64,000 nt of DNA from Dehalococcoidia bacterium (GCA_035310145.1 DATGEL010000089.1:1-64000), one strand, 5' to 3'. Positions 18,255-27,067 are shown, counted from the first letter of the stretch. Numbers and translations are program-made. The notes: generated by a model not told the origin, from the sequence alone.

Positions 18255-18653
18255 GTGATCCGACGACAAGACGAACAGGCTGAGGCAGTTGAGGAGCTCG
18301 CGGAACGAGCATGGCTGGTGGAGGTGCCAACGCCCAGCCTCCCCGATCGACAGGAGGGCGAGGGGAAGTATGCCGCGTTAATTCGCCGACTAGACGAGGA
18401 CAATGGTCATATCATGTACTCGGGTGACACAAAGGCAGCCACGACGCTCATGCGTATGCGCGAGAGCAATGGCTGGCGAGAAGCACGGGCAAGTTGGCTA
18501 CTTAATGACTGCACGCCCATCGCGCCGCGAGGCGCTTTGGCCATCGTCTTCACTGCGCTCCGCCGCGATCCGGAGGGAACTCAGCGCCGGTTTCGGGCAG
18601 CGAAGCTCGTTCCAGGCATCACCGTCCGGCGCAACGGGGCTTCGGTAGTTTAG
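18255..18653 (+). CDS. Small unknown protein after the Rhs tip (possible immunity protein)
   Basis: About 132 residues from GTG 18255, with AGGAG nine bases upstream (TTG 18249 is too close to it). It is soluble, with alternating charged helices (VIRRQDEQAEAVEELAERAW) and a segment IMYSGDTKAATTLMRMRESN. I recognise no family. It begins 42 bases after the Rhs tip in the same direction, the place of an immunity gene in Rhs systems; that is the only reason to suggest immunity. Confidence 0.6.
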   Translation: MIRRQDEQAEAVEELAERAWLVEVPTPSLPDRQEGEGKYAALIRRLDEDNGHIMYSGDTKAATTLMRMRESNGWREARASWLLNDCTPIAPRGALAIVFTALRRDPEGTQRRFRAAKLVPGITVRRNGASVV

Positions 18654-18905
18654 CTGGCCTCTGCGGATCGAGGGCGGAGCTGCCGGGTTCCACTTTTCCT
18701 TTATCCCTGTCGCCTGCTGGTTATCCCGCTGGCGGCTACGGACTCGATGCAGGAGGACATTTACTGCGCTTCCCGGACTAGGAGAACGAGTCCCGGCAGC
18801 GCAGGCTCCTTCTTGCTAGGGAGAGCGCAATAGATCGCTAACGGTCTTACGCAGGCGAACGTCCGGGCGATCTGCGGCGGCTCGCCCGGAGACGGATGGT
18901 TAGAT
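18654..18905. other. Intergenic stretch, lower GC
   Basis: No gene, repeat or clear promoter is seen in this stretch between two small unknown genes. Confidence 0.5.
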
Positions 18906-19175
18906 GTGGCCGGGTTGATTAGCCGTTCGCGGCACTCACTGCTTGCCGCAGCCGTCGTCGGTGGGATCGTGATTCTCGGCGGCTGCATCCAACATACGTC
19001 CGGACCTGGACTGGCTACGGTCTCGAGAGAGTCCACGGCCGTGAGTCGAACGGCAGCCGGCGCTGGCCAGCCATCTCCGGCCGCAAAGGTGCTCTCCAAC
19101 GCCGCGCTTCGATCGGGCGATCTTCCCGGCTTTCACATGCCCCGGCAGGCCAGCGGCGTCGAACCTGATGGATAG
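18906..19175 (+). CDS. Short putative lipoprotein, possibly truncated
   Basis: An 89-residue frame from GTG. The N-terminus SRHSLLAAAVVGGIVI followed by lipobox LGGC is a convincing lipoprotein signal. After the Cys there are only about 65 Ser/Ala/Gly-rich residues ending in LSNAALRSGDLPGFHMPRQA, a phrase that in longer lipoproteins starts a folded domain, so the gene may be a remnant. The stop lies eight bases inside the next gene. Confidence 0.5.
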   Translation: MAGLISRSRHSLLAAAVVGGIVILGGCIQHTSGPGLATVSRESTAVSRTAAGAGQPSPAAKVLSNAALRSGDLPGFHMPRQASGVEPDG

Positions 19176-19563
19176 TTGGCGGCGGGAGTCTACCACCGTA
19201 GCAGATGGTGGCGAAATGCGGACGACTGACGTTGTACGAATGGTCGTCGACTGGTTCGGCTCGGCGAAGCATGCGAACATCGTGCTCCCAAGTGGCTGGG
19301 TGGGTCGCCCCTATGATGAATTCGTTGACCTCACGTGGTCCACAGCATTGGATCGGACGGTGCTTCTCGAGTTCCGCCGACAGAACGTGCTCGTCGTCAC
19401 CGAACCCGGACGGGTCATAGCCGATGCGTTCGAACTTCGGATCGAGGAGTGCGCGCTAGTAACCTATACTCTGCGTGGCTACGGCACTCCAGAATGGCGT
19501 GCTTTGGACGCCGGCGCGGGTACTGTGCGCTTTCTCTCTCCGCAGGCGGCCCTCCGTCATTAA
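19168..19563 (+). CDS. Hypothetical protein
   Basis: A 131-residue frame; ATG 19168 overlaps the previous frame, and ATG 19216 (MRTTDVVRMVVDWFGSAKHA) is an equally good start. The protein is alpha/beta, soluble, with VLLEFRRQNVLVVTEPGRVI. No family recognised. Base composition is lower in GC than flanking genes, in keeping with the accessory character of 17.3-19.7 kb. Confidence 0.5.
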   Translation: MDSWRRESTTVADGGEMRTTDVVRMVVDWFGSAKHANIVLPSGWVGRPYDEFVDLTWSTALDRTVLLEFRRQNVLVVTEPGRVIADAFELRIEECALVTYTLRGYGTPEWRALDAGAGTVRFLSPQAALRH

Positions 19564-19689
19564 GGGCCTATTCATATGAAATCTGCACGCATGAGGGCGA
19601 TATACGCACAGGCCAAGCGGATGTTGCCGGCGGGTGACGCGCTCCCAGGCGCCGGTACTGGCCATCCACGCTCACTCGCTCACTTACAG

Positions 19690-19761
19690 ATGGTTTCAAA
19701 ACCGGCGTTCAGGTGCGATCGCACACCTACAAGCGGGAACTCGAGCCGGTTTTGAAACCAT
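19690..19761. repeat. Perfect 17-bp inverted repeat with an inner 12-bp palindrome
   Basis: ATGGTTTCAAAACCGGC (19690-19706) is repeated inverted at 19745-19761. Between the arms, GTGCGATCGCAC at 19713-19724 is a perfect palindrome. It lies between a forward hypothetical gene and the end of the reverse tetR gene, at the right end of the low-GC accessory stretch. It may be a bidirectional terminator or a recombination/attachment site. Confidence 0.8.
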
Positions 19762-19764
19762 GTC

Positions 19765-20391
19765 TTAGAAAGAGCCTGTTCGGGCCTTGTCGGCGGCGAA
19801 GGCGGGCCAGAGGGTGGCGACGACGCGCTCGGCCCAGCCGCGCGCCGGCGGGCCGACGGCGATGTAGTGGAAGAGGAAGCTGCCCATCACCGCGTGGGCG
19901 GCCAACTGCAGGTCGAGGTCGGCGCGCACCTCGCCGCGCGCCTGGCCGCGCGCCAGCGCCGCCATCACGTCCTCGCTGCGCGGCGCGATCATGCGCTCGC
20001 GGAAGCGGCGCAACAGCTCCGGGTGCTGGCGCTCTTCCACCAGCAGCGTGCCCATCAGCGTCGTGTCGAACTTCTGCCGCGCCTGCTCCAGGTGCCGGAC
20101 CAGGTCGGCGCGCGTGTCGCCGCTGTCCGGCGCCGCGGCCTGGTTGCGCATGTAGGCGATCGCCGCCAGCACCAGCTCGGACTTGTCGCGGTAACGGCGG
20201 TAGATCGCCGGCCGCCCCACGCCGGCGGCCTCGGCCACGCCGGCGATCGACATGCGCGCGTAGCCCTGCTTGATCAGCAGCCGCACCGCCGCGCGCAGGA
20301 TGGCCGTGTCCACCGCCTCGTCGAGCGGGCGGCCGCCGCGCGCCGCGGGCGCGGATACAGCAGCTTCGGCGTCACTTGCTAGGTGTGGCAT
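19765..20391 (-). CDS. TetR/AcrR-family transcriptional repressor
   Basis: About 208 residues from ATG 20391 (an in-frame ATG at 20427 adds 12 residues). The DNA-binding domain is residues of about 28-75: AILRAAVRLLIKQGYARMSI, AGVAEAAGVGRPAIYRRYRD and KSELVLAAI, the classic TetR helix-turn-helix. The C-terminal ligand domain begins near residue 80, with TLLVEERQHPELLRRFRERM, as in TetR_C regulators of exporters. It is divergent from the ABC exporter genes, and a perfect palindrome lies in the shared upstream region, so it very likely represses the exporter and is released by the exported compound. Confidence 0.93.
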   Translation of the reverse strand: MPHLASDAEAAVSAPAARGGRPLDEAVDTAILRAAVRLLIKQGYARMSIAGVAEAAGVGRPAIYRRYRDKSELVLAAIAYMRNQAAAPDSGDTRADLVRHLEQARQKFDTTLMGTLLVEERQHPELLRRFRERMIAPRSEDVMAALARGQARGEVRADLDLQLAAHAVMGSFLFHYIAVGPPARGWAERVVATLWPAFAADKARTGSF

Positions 20392-20543
20392 CGGCGCCAG
20401 TGTAGCAAAGCCCGCGCCTGCCGCCATGCGTGCGGGCGCCGGTACCTGCCCAAACGGCCAGTGCCCGCCTCGGCCGCTTTGCCCGGGGCCGATCGGACCG
20501 CAAGACGCGAGCGCCGCGCGGCGGCATCGCGCACCGTGATCAT

Positions 20544-20560
20544 AGATACGTTACGTATCT
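20544..20560. promoter_or_regulatory. TetR-type operator
   Basis: AGATACGTTACGTATCT is a perfect palindrome (8-bp arms, central T) in the intergenic space between tetR and the divergent ABC exporter genes, 49 bases before the ATPase start. A TATCCT -10-like box follows at 20572-20577, so binding would block that promoter. Confidence 0.85.
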
Positions 20561-20608
20561 GCATTGGAATCTATCCTGAAGCACGGAGCCAACACGGAAG
20601 GAGCAGTC

Positions 20609-21655
20609 ATGGCCGCTGAACCGCGCGGACGTCCCCCGGCAGTGGGCGACACTGGCCCGCACGCAGCAGACCGCACGGCGGGCACATCCGCCGCCTCGCC
20701 TCCCCTGCCCATGCACGCCGGCACAGGCGTCTGGGTACGCGAGCTGTGCAAGACCTACGCGGGCGGCGTCGAGGCGCTGCGCGGCGTCTCCTTTGAGGTG
20801 CGCCGCGGCGAGGCGTTCGGCCTGCTCGGCCCCAACGGCGCCGGCAAGTCCACCACGATCGGCATCCTCACGACGACCGTGCGCCCCACCAGCGGCAAGG
20901 TCATGCTCGCCGGCCACGACGTCGATCGCGAGGCGATCGCGGCGCGGCGCGTCTCCGGCATCGTCTTCCAGGACTCGGTGCTGGACGGGGCCTTGTCGGG
21001 CCGGGCCAATCTGACGCTGCACGCCCGCCTCTGGGGCGTGCCCAAAGACCGCGCCAGCCAGCGCATGGCCGAGCTGATCGAGCTGATGGGCCTCGGCGAG
21101 GTGATCGACCGGCCGGCGCGCAGCTTCAGCGGCGGCCAGCGCCGGCGGCTGGAGATCGCCCGCGCCGTGCTCAGCGACCCGCAGGTGCTCTTTCTCGACG
21201 AGCCGACCGTCGGCCTGGACCCGGCGATCCGCCACGAGTTGTGGGCGCTGATCCAGGACCTGCGCGCCCGGCAGGGGCTCACCCTCCTGCTCACCACGCA
21301 CTACCTGGACGAGGCCGAGCGGCTCTGCGACCGCATCGCGATCATGCACGCCGGCCGCATCGTCGCCATGGATTCGCCCGCGAACCTGCTGGCCGCCCTG
21401 GGCGCCGAGGTGCTGGAAGTGGACGCGGCCGGCGCCGCGGCTGCCGTACGCGAAGCCCTGAGCGCCGGCGGCATCCCGACGGAGAACGCGCTGGCGATCG
21501 GCACGCTGCTCACGATCCCGCTGCAGGAGGGCCAGGGCGACGTCGCCGTGCGCTGCCTGCGCGACGCCGCCCTGCCGCTGCGCTCGATCGCCGTGCGCCG
21601 CCCGACGCTGGACGACGTGTATTTGCGTCACACCGGCGCCCGTCTCGCCGCCTGA
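20609..21655 (+). CDS. ABC exporter ATPase, DrrA-like
   Basis: ATP-binding subunit of about 348 residues for a two-gene ABC-2 exporter. ATG 20609 follows GGAAGGA; upstream TTG frames cross the operator and are rejected. Walker A is LLGPNGAGKSTTIGILTT, the Q-loop is GIVFQDSVLD, the signature FSGGQRRRLEIARAVL, Walker B VLFLDEPTVGLDP and the switch His TTHYLDEAERLCDRIA. The C-terminal extension with PTLDDVYLRHTG is the mark of DrrA-type daunorubicin-resistance ATPases. The permease follows 31 bases downstream. Substrate is probably a hydrophobic drug or secondary metabolite. Confidence 0.95.
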   Translation: MAAEPRGRPPAVGDTGPHAADRTAGTSAASPPLPMHAGTGVWVRELCKTYAGGVEALRGVSFEVRRGEAFGLLGPNGAGKSTTIGILTTTVRPTSGKVMLAGHDVDREAIAARRVSGIVFQDSVLDGALSGRANLTLHARLWGVPKDRASQRMAELIELMGLGEVIDRPARSFSGGQRRRLEIARAVLSDPQVLFLDEPTVGLDPAIRHELWALIQDLRARQGLTLLLTTHYLDEAERLCDRIAIMHAGRIVAMDSPANLLAALGAEVLEVDAAGAAAAVREALSAGGIPTENALAIGTLLTIPLQEGQGDVAVRCLRDAALPLRSIAVRRPTLDDVYLRHTGARLAA

Positions 21656-21686
21656 CGCCGGCCTCCCAACCCTGAAAGGAAGCGTA

Positions 21687-22487
21687 ATGATGCTCTCGCA
21701 ACTGATCACGCTCTACCGCCGGCGCCTGCGGCTGCTCGCGGGCAGCCCGCGCGAGCTGCTGGTGCCGCTGACCACACCGCTGCTCTTCGCCCTGGTGATC
21801 GCGCCGGCGCTGAACGATTCGCTCGGCTCGTTCAACCCGAGAGTGAATTACATGACCTTCGTCTCCGTCGCCACCGTGGTGCTGCTCGTGCCGCTGAACG
21901 CGCTGTTCACCGGCATCAGCGTCTTCGCCGACCGCGAGCACGGCGGCCTGCGCGAGCTGCTGGCGGCGCCGCTGCCGCGCTGGCTGGTGCCGCTGGGCAA
22001 CGTGCTGGCAACACTGACGGTGACATCGTTGCAGGTGGTCGTGCTCGTGCTGGCGGCCGTGGTGCGCGGCGCCACGCTGCACACCTCGATGAGCGGCGTG
22101 CTCTGGTTCGCCGTGTCCGCGGTGCTGTTGGCCGCGATCGTCGCGGCGATCGCGGAGGTGCTGGCCTTCCGCGCCCGCTCGCAGGAGGAGTACGTCGGCA
22201 TCATCCCCGCGATCGCGATCGTGCCCTGGTTCTTCGCCGGCTCACTCTTCCCGATCGACGTGCTGCCGAAGGGGCTCGCGGGCGTCGCCAAGGTCTTGCC
22301 CTCGACGCACGCGCTGGCGCTGATGCGGCACGGCCTGGTCGGAGGCTCGCCCAGCGGCCTGCAGTCGATCTGGGGCAGCCACTCGGAGACGGCGCTGGCG
22401 GCGGCCAGCCTCGCCGTGCTCGCCGGCTTCGCCGTCCTGTTCGTCTTCGCCTCCATGCAGGTCTTCCGCCGCTCGGCGCTGCAGTAG
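21687..22487 (+). CDS. ABC-2 type exporter permease, DrrB-like
   Basis: A 266-residue inner-membrane protein with about six hydrophobic helices. It starts at ATG 21687 after AAAGGAAG. The ABC-2 pattern is visible: VPLTTPLLFALVIAPALNDS, SVFADREHGGLRELLAAPLP (cytoplasmic coupling region), SQEEYVGIIPAIAIVPWFFA and SLFPIDVLPKGLAGVAKVLP. It pairs with the ATPase just upstream and lies under the same TetR operator. Confidence 0.93.
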   Translation: MMLSQLITLYRRRLRLLAGSPRELLVPLTTPLLFALVIAPALNDSLGSFNPRVNYMTFVSVATVVLLVPLNALFTGISVFADREHGGLRELLAAPLPRWLVPLGNVLATLTVTSLQVVVLVLAAVVRGATLHTSMSGVLWFAVSAVLLAAIVAAIAEVLAFRARSQEEYVGIIPAIAIVPWFFAGSLFPIDVLPKGLAGVAKVLPSTHALALMRHGLVGGSPSGLQSIWGSHSETALAAASLAVLAGFAVLFVFASMQVFRRSALQ

Positions 22488-22599
22488 CCCTGCCGCGTCT
22501 GCTCGACACCCCGCCTGGACGCCGACCCGAGCAACGGCTGCCGCTCCCGCGCAGCCCTACATCTAAAGCCATGAAGACATGAAGACAGGAGCAAGAGAG

Positions 22600-22887
22600 A
22601 TGTCCGCATTCGTCGTCGTGCAAGCCCTGGAGGTCACCGATGCCGAGGGCATGAGCCGCTACGCGCAGGTCGTCGGGCAGACGATCCAGCAGCACGAGGG
22701 CCGCGTGGTCGCCGGCAGGCAGCCACGCGTGCTGGAAGGGGAGCTGCAGCCGCTGAGCATGTTCGTGATTGAGTTCCCCAGCCCGGAGCATGTGCAGCGC
22801 TGGTACGACTCTGAAGAGTACCGCGAGCCGAAGGAACTGCGGCTGCGCTCCTCGCGCATGAACCTCTTCGTCGTCCCCGGCATCTAG
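22600..22887 (+). CDS. DUF1330 family protein
   Basis: A 95-residue cytoplasmic protein of the dimeric alpha+beta barrel type. ATG 22600 is chosen (AGGAGCAAGAGAG upstream). FVVVQALEVTDAEGMSRYAQ, HEGRVVAGRQPRVLEGE, VIEFPSPEHVQRWYDSEEY and RLRSSRMNLFVVPGI match DUF1330 proteins, whose function is unknown. It is downstream of the exporter in the same direction. Confidence 0.88.
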   Translation: MSAFVVVQALEVTDAEGMSRYAQVVGQTIQQHEGRVVAGRQPRVLEGELQPLSMFVIEFPSPEHVQRWYDSEEYREPKELRLRSSRMNLFVVPGI

Positions 22888-23053
22888 CGAAGCGGGCGGC
22901 GGCGCACCCGCCGTCGACTGGTTTCGTCCCATCCACCCCGCAGCCATCGCAACTCTGCACAGCACTGCCGGCGGCGACCGCCTGCACCCCGGCGCGCCGC
23001 CTCGGCAGAGCGCGCCGCCGATTCGGCCCCAGATTCACCTGAGGAACAAGACT

Positions 23054-23623
23054 ATGACGACGCCAGCTACCGCCAACGACTCCGACACCGCGACCACCTG
23101 GCAGATCGATCCCGCCCGCTCGCGGGTGAGCTTCGCCGTTCACAAGCGCCAACTCGTCGTGCCGCGCCGGGTGCGCGGCCGCTTCACCGAGGTCGCCGGC
23201 ACGATCGCGCTCAACGCCGCCCAACCGTCCGAGTCGCACGTGGCCGCCACGATCCAGACCGCGAGCGTAACCACCGGCAACAGCATGGAGAGCCGCATGC
23301 GCGACAAGCATCTGCGCGGCCGCGACTTCCTCGACGTCGAGAGGTACCCCGCGATCACGTTCGAAAGCCGCGTAGTGACGCCGGTGGACCCAGCGGCCGG
23401 CAGCTACCGCATCAGCGGCGATCTCACCATCCACGGCGTGACGCGTCCCGTGGAGCTGGAGACGCATGCCGCGCCCGAGCAGGATCCGCGGCTGCCGCGG
23501 CTCAGCTTCAGCGCCACCACCGTGGTGAACCGGCGCGACTTCGGCCTGACCTGGCGCGCGTGGTACCTCGGCGTCGGCGATGAGCTGGCGATCAGCATCG
23601 ACATCGAGGCCGTCCGCGCCTAA
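23054..23623 (+). CDS. YceI-like lipocalin-fold protein
   Basis: A 189-residue YceI-domain protein: TWQIDPARSRVSFAVHKRQL, FTEVAGTIALNAAQPSESHV, SMESRMRDKHLRGRDFLDVE, PAITFESR, SGDLTIHGVTRPVELETHA and NRRDFGLTW are in family order. YceI proteins bind polyisoprenoids or other lipids in a beta-barrel. No signal peptide is seen, so this one may stay in the cytoplasm. It precedes the MMPL transporter by 37 bases; a lipid-carrier role with the transporter is speculative. Confidence 0.92.
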   Translation: MTTPATANDSDTATTWQIDPARSRVSFAVHKRQLVVPRRVRGRFTEVAGTIALNAAQPSESHVAATIQTASVTTGNSMESRMRDKHLRGRDFLDVERYPAITFESRVVTPVDPAAGSYRISGDLTIHGVTRPVELETHAAPEQDPRLPRLSFSATTVVNRRDFGLTWRAWYLGVGDELAISIDIEAVRA

Positions 23624-23660
23624 CGAGCGCCGCCGGCTGGTGGAATACAGGACACTCTCG

Positions 23661-25907
23661 ATGCACACCGCACACAGACGCAGCAACAGTGAACGCAACG
23701 GACTGCTGAGCCGCTGGGCGGGCGTGGTGACACGCCGTCGCGGCCTGGTGGTCGGTATCTGGGTGGTCGCCCTGATCGGCCTGCTCGCCCTCTCGCGGGC
23801 GGCGGGCGGCAGCTTCTCCAGCAACCTCGATATCCCCGGCACCGAGTCGCAGAAGGCCGCCGACCTGCTGAAGAGCCGTTTTCCGCAGCAGGCCGGCGAC
23901 AGCGCCACGATCGTCTTCAAGGATGCCCGCGGGCTGAACGACCCCGCCGTGCAGGGCGTGGTGGCGACGGTTCTGCACGAAGCGGCCGGTCTCAAGGGCG
24001 TGGTCGGCGTCGGTTCGCCGTATCAGCAGAACGGCGCCGGCGGCATCTCGCAGGACGGCACGATCGGCTACGCCAGCGTGCAGTACGCCAAGCGCGCTAG
24101 CTCGCTCACGGCGCCCGACGTGAAGCCGCTTCTGAACCTGGTCGACCGGGCGAAGGGCGGCGGGCTGACGGTCGAGGCGGGCGGCGCCGTGGTCTACCAG
24201 ACGGACGTGGCGCCGCCCGGCGCCAGCGAGGCGATCGGCGTGCTCTTCGCCGTCTTCATCCTGCTGCTCGCCTTCGGCTCCGTCGTGGCGATGGGCCTGC
24301 CGCTGGCGACGGCGATCGTGGCGCTCGGCGTCAGCTTCGCCGGGATCGCCTTTCTGGCCAACGTGCTGGAGTTTCCCTCGTTCGCAAGCGAGTTCGCCGC
24401 GCTGATCGGCCTCGGCGTGGGCATCGACTACGCGCTGCTCGTCGTCACCCGCTACCGCGAGGGGCTGCACGCCGGCAAGAGCGTCGCGGAGAGCGTCGAG
24501 CTGGCGCTGACGACGGCCGGCCGCTCGGTGATCTTCGCGGGCAGCGTGGTGGTGATCGCGCTGCTCGGCCTCACGCTGGTCGGCATCCCCTTCGTCGGCG
24601 CCCTGGGCGTCGGCTCCTCGCTGGTCGTCGCCGTGGCCGTGCTGGTGGCGCTGACGCTGCTGCCGGCGCTGCTCGCTTTCAGCGGGCGCGGCATCGACCG
24701 CTGGTCCGTCCCCTTCCTGCACGTGGAGCTCGGCGGCAGCCAGCAGACTGGCGGCTGGTACCGCCTGGCGCGGCGCATCCAGCGACGGCCGCTGCTCTGG
24801 TTCGGCGCCTCGCTGGCCCTGCTGCTGGCGCTGGCGCTGCCGGTGCTGCGGCTCCAGCTCGGCTCGTCGGACGCCGGCAACGGGCCGACCTCGCTGCACT
24901 CGCGCCGCGCCTACGATCTGCTGAGCGACGGGTTCGGCGCCGGCTTCAACGGCCCGCTGGCGATCGTGGTGGACACGAAGGGGGCCGGCGCGAAGGGCGG
25001 CGCAGCGCTGGCGACCCTGGGCCGCGTGCTCTCCGCCCAGCCGGGCGTGGCGCAGGTCTCGGCGCCGCTGCAGAACGCGGCCGGCGACGCGGCGATCATC
25101 CAGGTGACGCCGTCCACTTCGCCGCAGGACACGGCGACGCAGGACCTGATCCACACCCTGCGCCACGGCACGCTGCCTCCGGCGCTGGCAGGCACGGGTG
25201 TCCGCGCCTACGTCGCCGGACCGACCGCGGCGTTCATCGATATCGGCGACCGCATCCAGAGCCGCCTGCCGCTCTTCTTCACCGCGGTGATCGGCCTCTC
25301 GGTGCTGGTGCTGACGGCCGTCTTCCGCTCGGCCGTCGTGGCGCTGAAGGCGGGCGTGATGAACCTGATCTCGATCGGCGCGGCCTACGGCGTGCTGGTC
25401 GCGGTCTTCCAGTGGGGCTGGTTCTCGAACGTGGTCGGCGTGCGCAAGGGGCCGGTGGAGAGTTTCCTGCCGATGTTCCTCTTCGCCATCCTCTTCGGCC
25501 TTTCGATGGACTATGAAGTGTTCCTGATCAGCCGCGTGCGCGAAGCGTACCTGGCGACGGGAGACAACAAGTCGGCCGTCGCGCACGGCCTGGCCGTGAC
25601 CGCGCGGGTGATCACGGCCGCGGCGGCGATCATGGTCGTCGTCTTCCTCAGCTTCGCACTGGGCGACGCGCGCGTGGTCAAGGAGTTCGGCGTCGGCCTA
25701 GCGACGGCAGTCTTCGTCGATGCGACGATCGTGCGGCTGGTGCTGGTGCCGTCCACGATGGAGCTGCTGGGCAACGGCAACTGGTGGCTGCCTGCCTGGC
25801 TCGACCGCATGCTGCCCCACCTGGATGTTGAAGGCAAGGCGGGGCACGGCGCCGGCCTGCCCGGCACGCCGCTGCTCCAGCCGGTGCCGGTGCGCCGGGA
25901 CGACTGA
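23661..25907 (+). CDS. MMPL/RND-family transporter
   Basis: A 748-residue inner-membrane transporter. ATG 23661 is preceded by AGGA at nine bases. There are two sterol-sensing/RND halves, each with an extracellular loop followed by five helices. Half 1 has GLGVGIDYALLVVTRYREGL (residues near 255), carrying the proton-relay Asp of the MMPL signature; half 2 has FAILFGLSMDYEVFLISRVR, again with the MDYEVFL signature. Members export lipids or hydrophobic compounds using the proton gradient, consistent with the neighbouring TetR/ABC exporter and YceI genes. Confidence 0.95.
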   Translation: MHTAHRRSNSERNGLLSRWAGVVTRRRGLVVGIWVVALIGLLALSRAAGGSFSSNLDIPGTESQKAADLLKSRFPQQAGDSATIVFKDARGLNDPAVQGVVATVLHEAAGLKGVVGVGSPYQQNGAGGISQDGTIGYASVQYAKRASSLTAPDVKPLLNLVDRAKGGGLTVEAGGAVVYQTDVAPPGASEAIGVLFAVFILLLAFGSVVAMGLPLATAIVALGVSFAGIAFLANVLEFPSFASEFAALIGLGVGIDYALLVVTRYREGLHAGKSVAESVELALTTAGRSVIFAGSVVVIALLGLTLVGIPFVGALGVGSSLVVAVAVLVALTLLPALLAFSGRGIDRWSVPFLHVELGGSQQTGGWYRLARRIQRRPLLWFGASLALLLALALPVLRLQLGSSDAGNGPTSLHSRRAYDLLSDGFGAGFNGPLAIVVDTKGAGAKGGAALATLGRVLSAQPGVAQVSAPLQNAAGDAAIIQVTPSTSPQDTATQDLIHTLRHGTLPPALAGTGVRAYVAGPTAAFIDIGDRIQSRLPLFFTAVIGLSVLVLTAVFRSAVVALKAGVMNLISIGAAYGVLVAVFQWGWFSNVVGVRKGPVESFLPMFLFAILFGLSMDYEVFLISRVREAYLATGDNKSAVAHGLAVTARVITAAAAIMVVVFLSFALGDARVVKEFGVGLATAVFVDATIVRLVLVPSTMELLGNGNWWLPAWLDRMLPHLDVEGKAGHGAGLPGTPLLQPVPVRRDD

Positions 25908-25923
25908 CCGCGCCGATCCCTTC

Positions 25924-25959
25924 GCCCGCCTACGGACGCTCGTGCTTCCGTAGGCGGGC
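25924..25959. terminator. Bidirectional hairpin terminator between convergent genes
   Basis: GCCCGCCTACGGA (25924-25936) pairs perfectly with 25947-25959 around a 10-base loop, between the MMPL stop at 25907 and the cytochrome b stop at 25978. Confidence 0.8.
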
Positions 25960-25977
25960 TTGCCCCGCCTCGATCGC

Positions 25978-26994
25978 TTACAGAATGCGGCTGGCGCCCC
26001 GCGCGTCTTCCTCCCGCTCGGCCTCCGCTTCCCAGCCCGGCAGGTGGTGCTTCGCGTAGGCTCGCGGCACGCGCGTGGTGAACATCGAGCCGACGAGCGG
26101 CCAGTTGCGCGGCACCAGGACTAACGCCGCCACGTGGATGCAGAGGAAGGCGAGGATGAAGAGCGTGGCGCCGTCGTGCAGGAAGGTCGCCGCCTGCCTG
26201 AGCCCGGCCGGCATGGCGAAGACGTAGTGCAGCGACTTGACCAGGCCCGTCAGCACGATGATCGCGATCAGCACCGTCCAGATCGTGTAGGAGAGCACCT
26301 TCTCCGTGGCCAGGTACTTGCCCGGCGGATCCGGCGCGAGCTTCAGCGCCCGCAGCGGCTTCTGCAGCGGCCGCCGGATCACCGGCGGCAGCTGCACGCC
26401 GAAGGCGCCTCGCAGGCCGCGGTAGACGCCGGTGTAGCTGATCACCTCGGCCAGCGCATTCTTAACGTCGGCAAGCCGGCGCGGCACGAGGCCGGCGCCG
26501 CCGCCAGCCAGCTCAAAGGTGAGGTGGTAGGCGACGGCCGCGAGCGTGAGCCCGGCGCCGATGAAGTGCAGCAGGTAGGTCGTTTCCAGCGAGAAGGGCC
26601 GGCCGATCCAGCGCTTCAGCCAGGCCGCCGTGATCAGGCCGATACCGATGCCGGCGGCGTTGGCCCAGTGCGTAACCACTTCGCTCCACTCGTGCCGGCG
26701 CAGCGAGGTGCCGACCACGAGCACATGACGCCGCCCGCGGCCGCGCACGATCAGCGCCAGGCAGACGCCGGCCGCGAGGATGAACGGCGCCAGCCGCGCG
26801 AAGGCGACGTCCAGCCGGTACAGCCCGCTGCCGCCGAGCAGACCGCGGTACCAGCTACGCGCCCCCTGGTCGTGCGTGACCATCGGCAGCACCAGCACCG
26901 CCCCGACGACGGTCAGCAGCAGCAACAGGGCGGGCAACCAGCGCGTGGACGGGCGTGGCGCTGCGCCGGGGATACGCTCCTGTCGTGCGCTCAT
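25978..26994 (-). CDS. Cytochrome b membrane subunit (formate dehydrogenase gamma / b561-like)
   Basis: About 338 residues from ATG 26994 (GAGGAAG upstream). It has about six hydrophobic helices; likely haem-b His residues are in RRHEWSEVVTHWANAAGIGI, TTYLLHFIGAGLTLAAVAYH and FLHDGATLFILAFLCIHVAA. The layout resembles FdnI/FdhC-type di-haem cytochromes that pass electrons from a periplasmic iron-sulfur protein to quinone. It is the last gene of the molybdo-hydroxylase operon, 73 bases after the ferredoxin gene. The quinone-reducing role is inferred. Confidence 0.85.
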   Translation of the reverse strand: MSARQERIPGAAPRPSTRWLPALLLLLTVVGAVLVLPMVTHDQGARSWYRGLLGGSGLYRLDVAFARLAPFILAAGVCLALIVRGRGRRHVLVVGTSLRRHEWSEVVTHWANAAGIGIGLITAAWLKRWIGRPFSLETTYLLHFIGAGLTLAAVAYHLTFELAGGGAGLVPRRLADVKNALAEVISYTGVYRGLRGAFGVQLPPVIRRPLQKPLRALKLAPDPPGKYLATEKVLSYTIWTVLIAIIVLTGLVKSLHYVFAMPAGLRQAATFLHDGATLFILAFLCIHVAALVLVPRNWPLVGSMFTTRVPRAYAKHHLPGWEAEAEREEDARGASRIL

Positions 26995-27067
26995 CGCTTC
27001 TTCCTCATGCCGGCGATTGAAACCGCCCTGAAGCTGCTGGAGGCCCGGCCTCAGCAAGACCGGCGCA

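Noticed and set aside
23592-25586. About 660-codon open frame antisense to the MMPL transporter gene
   Set aside because: Low-complexity, charged translation without domains; the sense strand encodes a clear MMPL protein.
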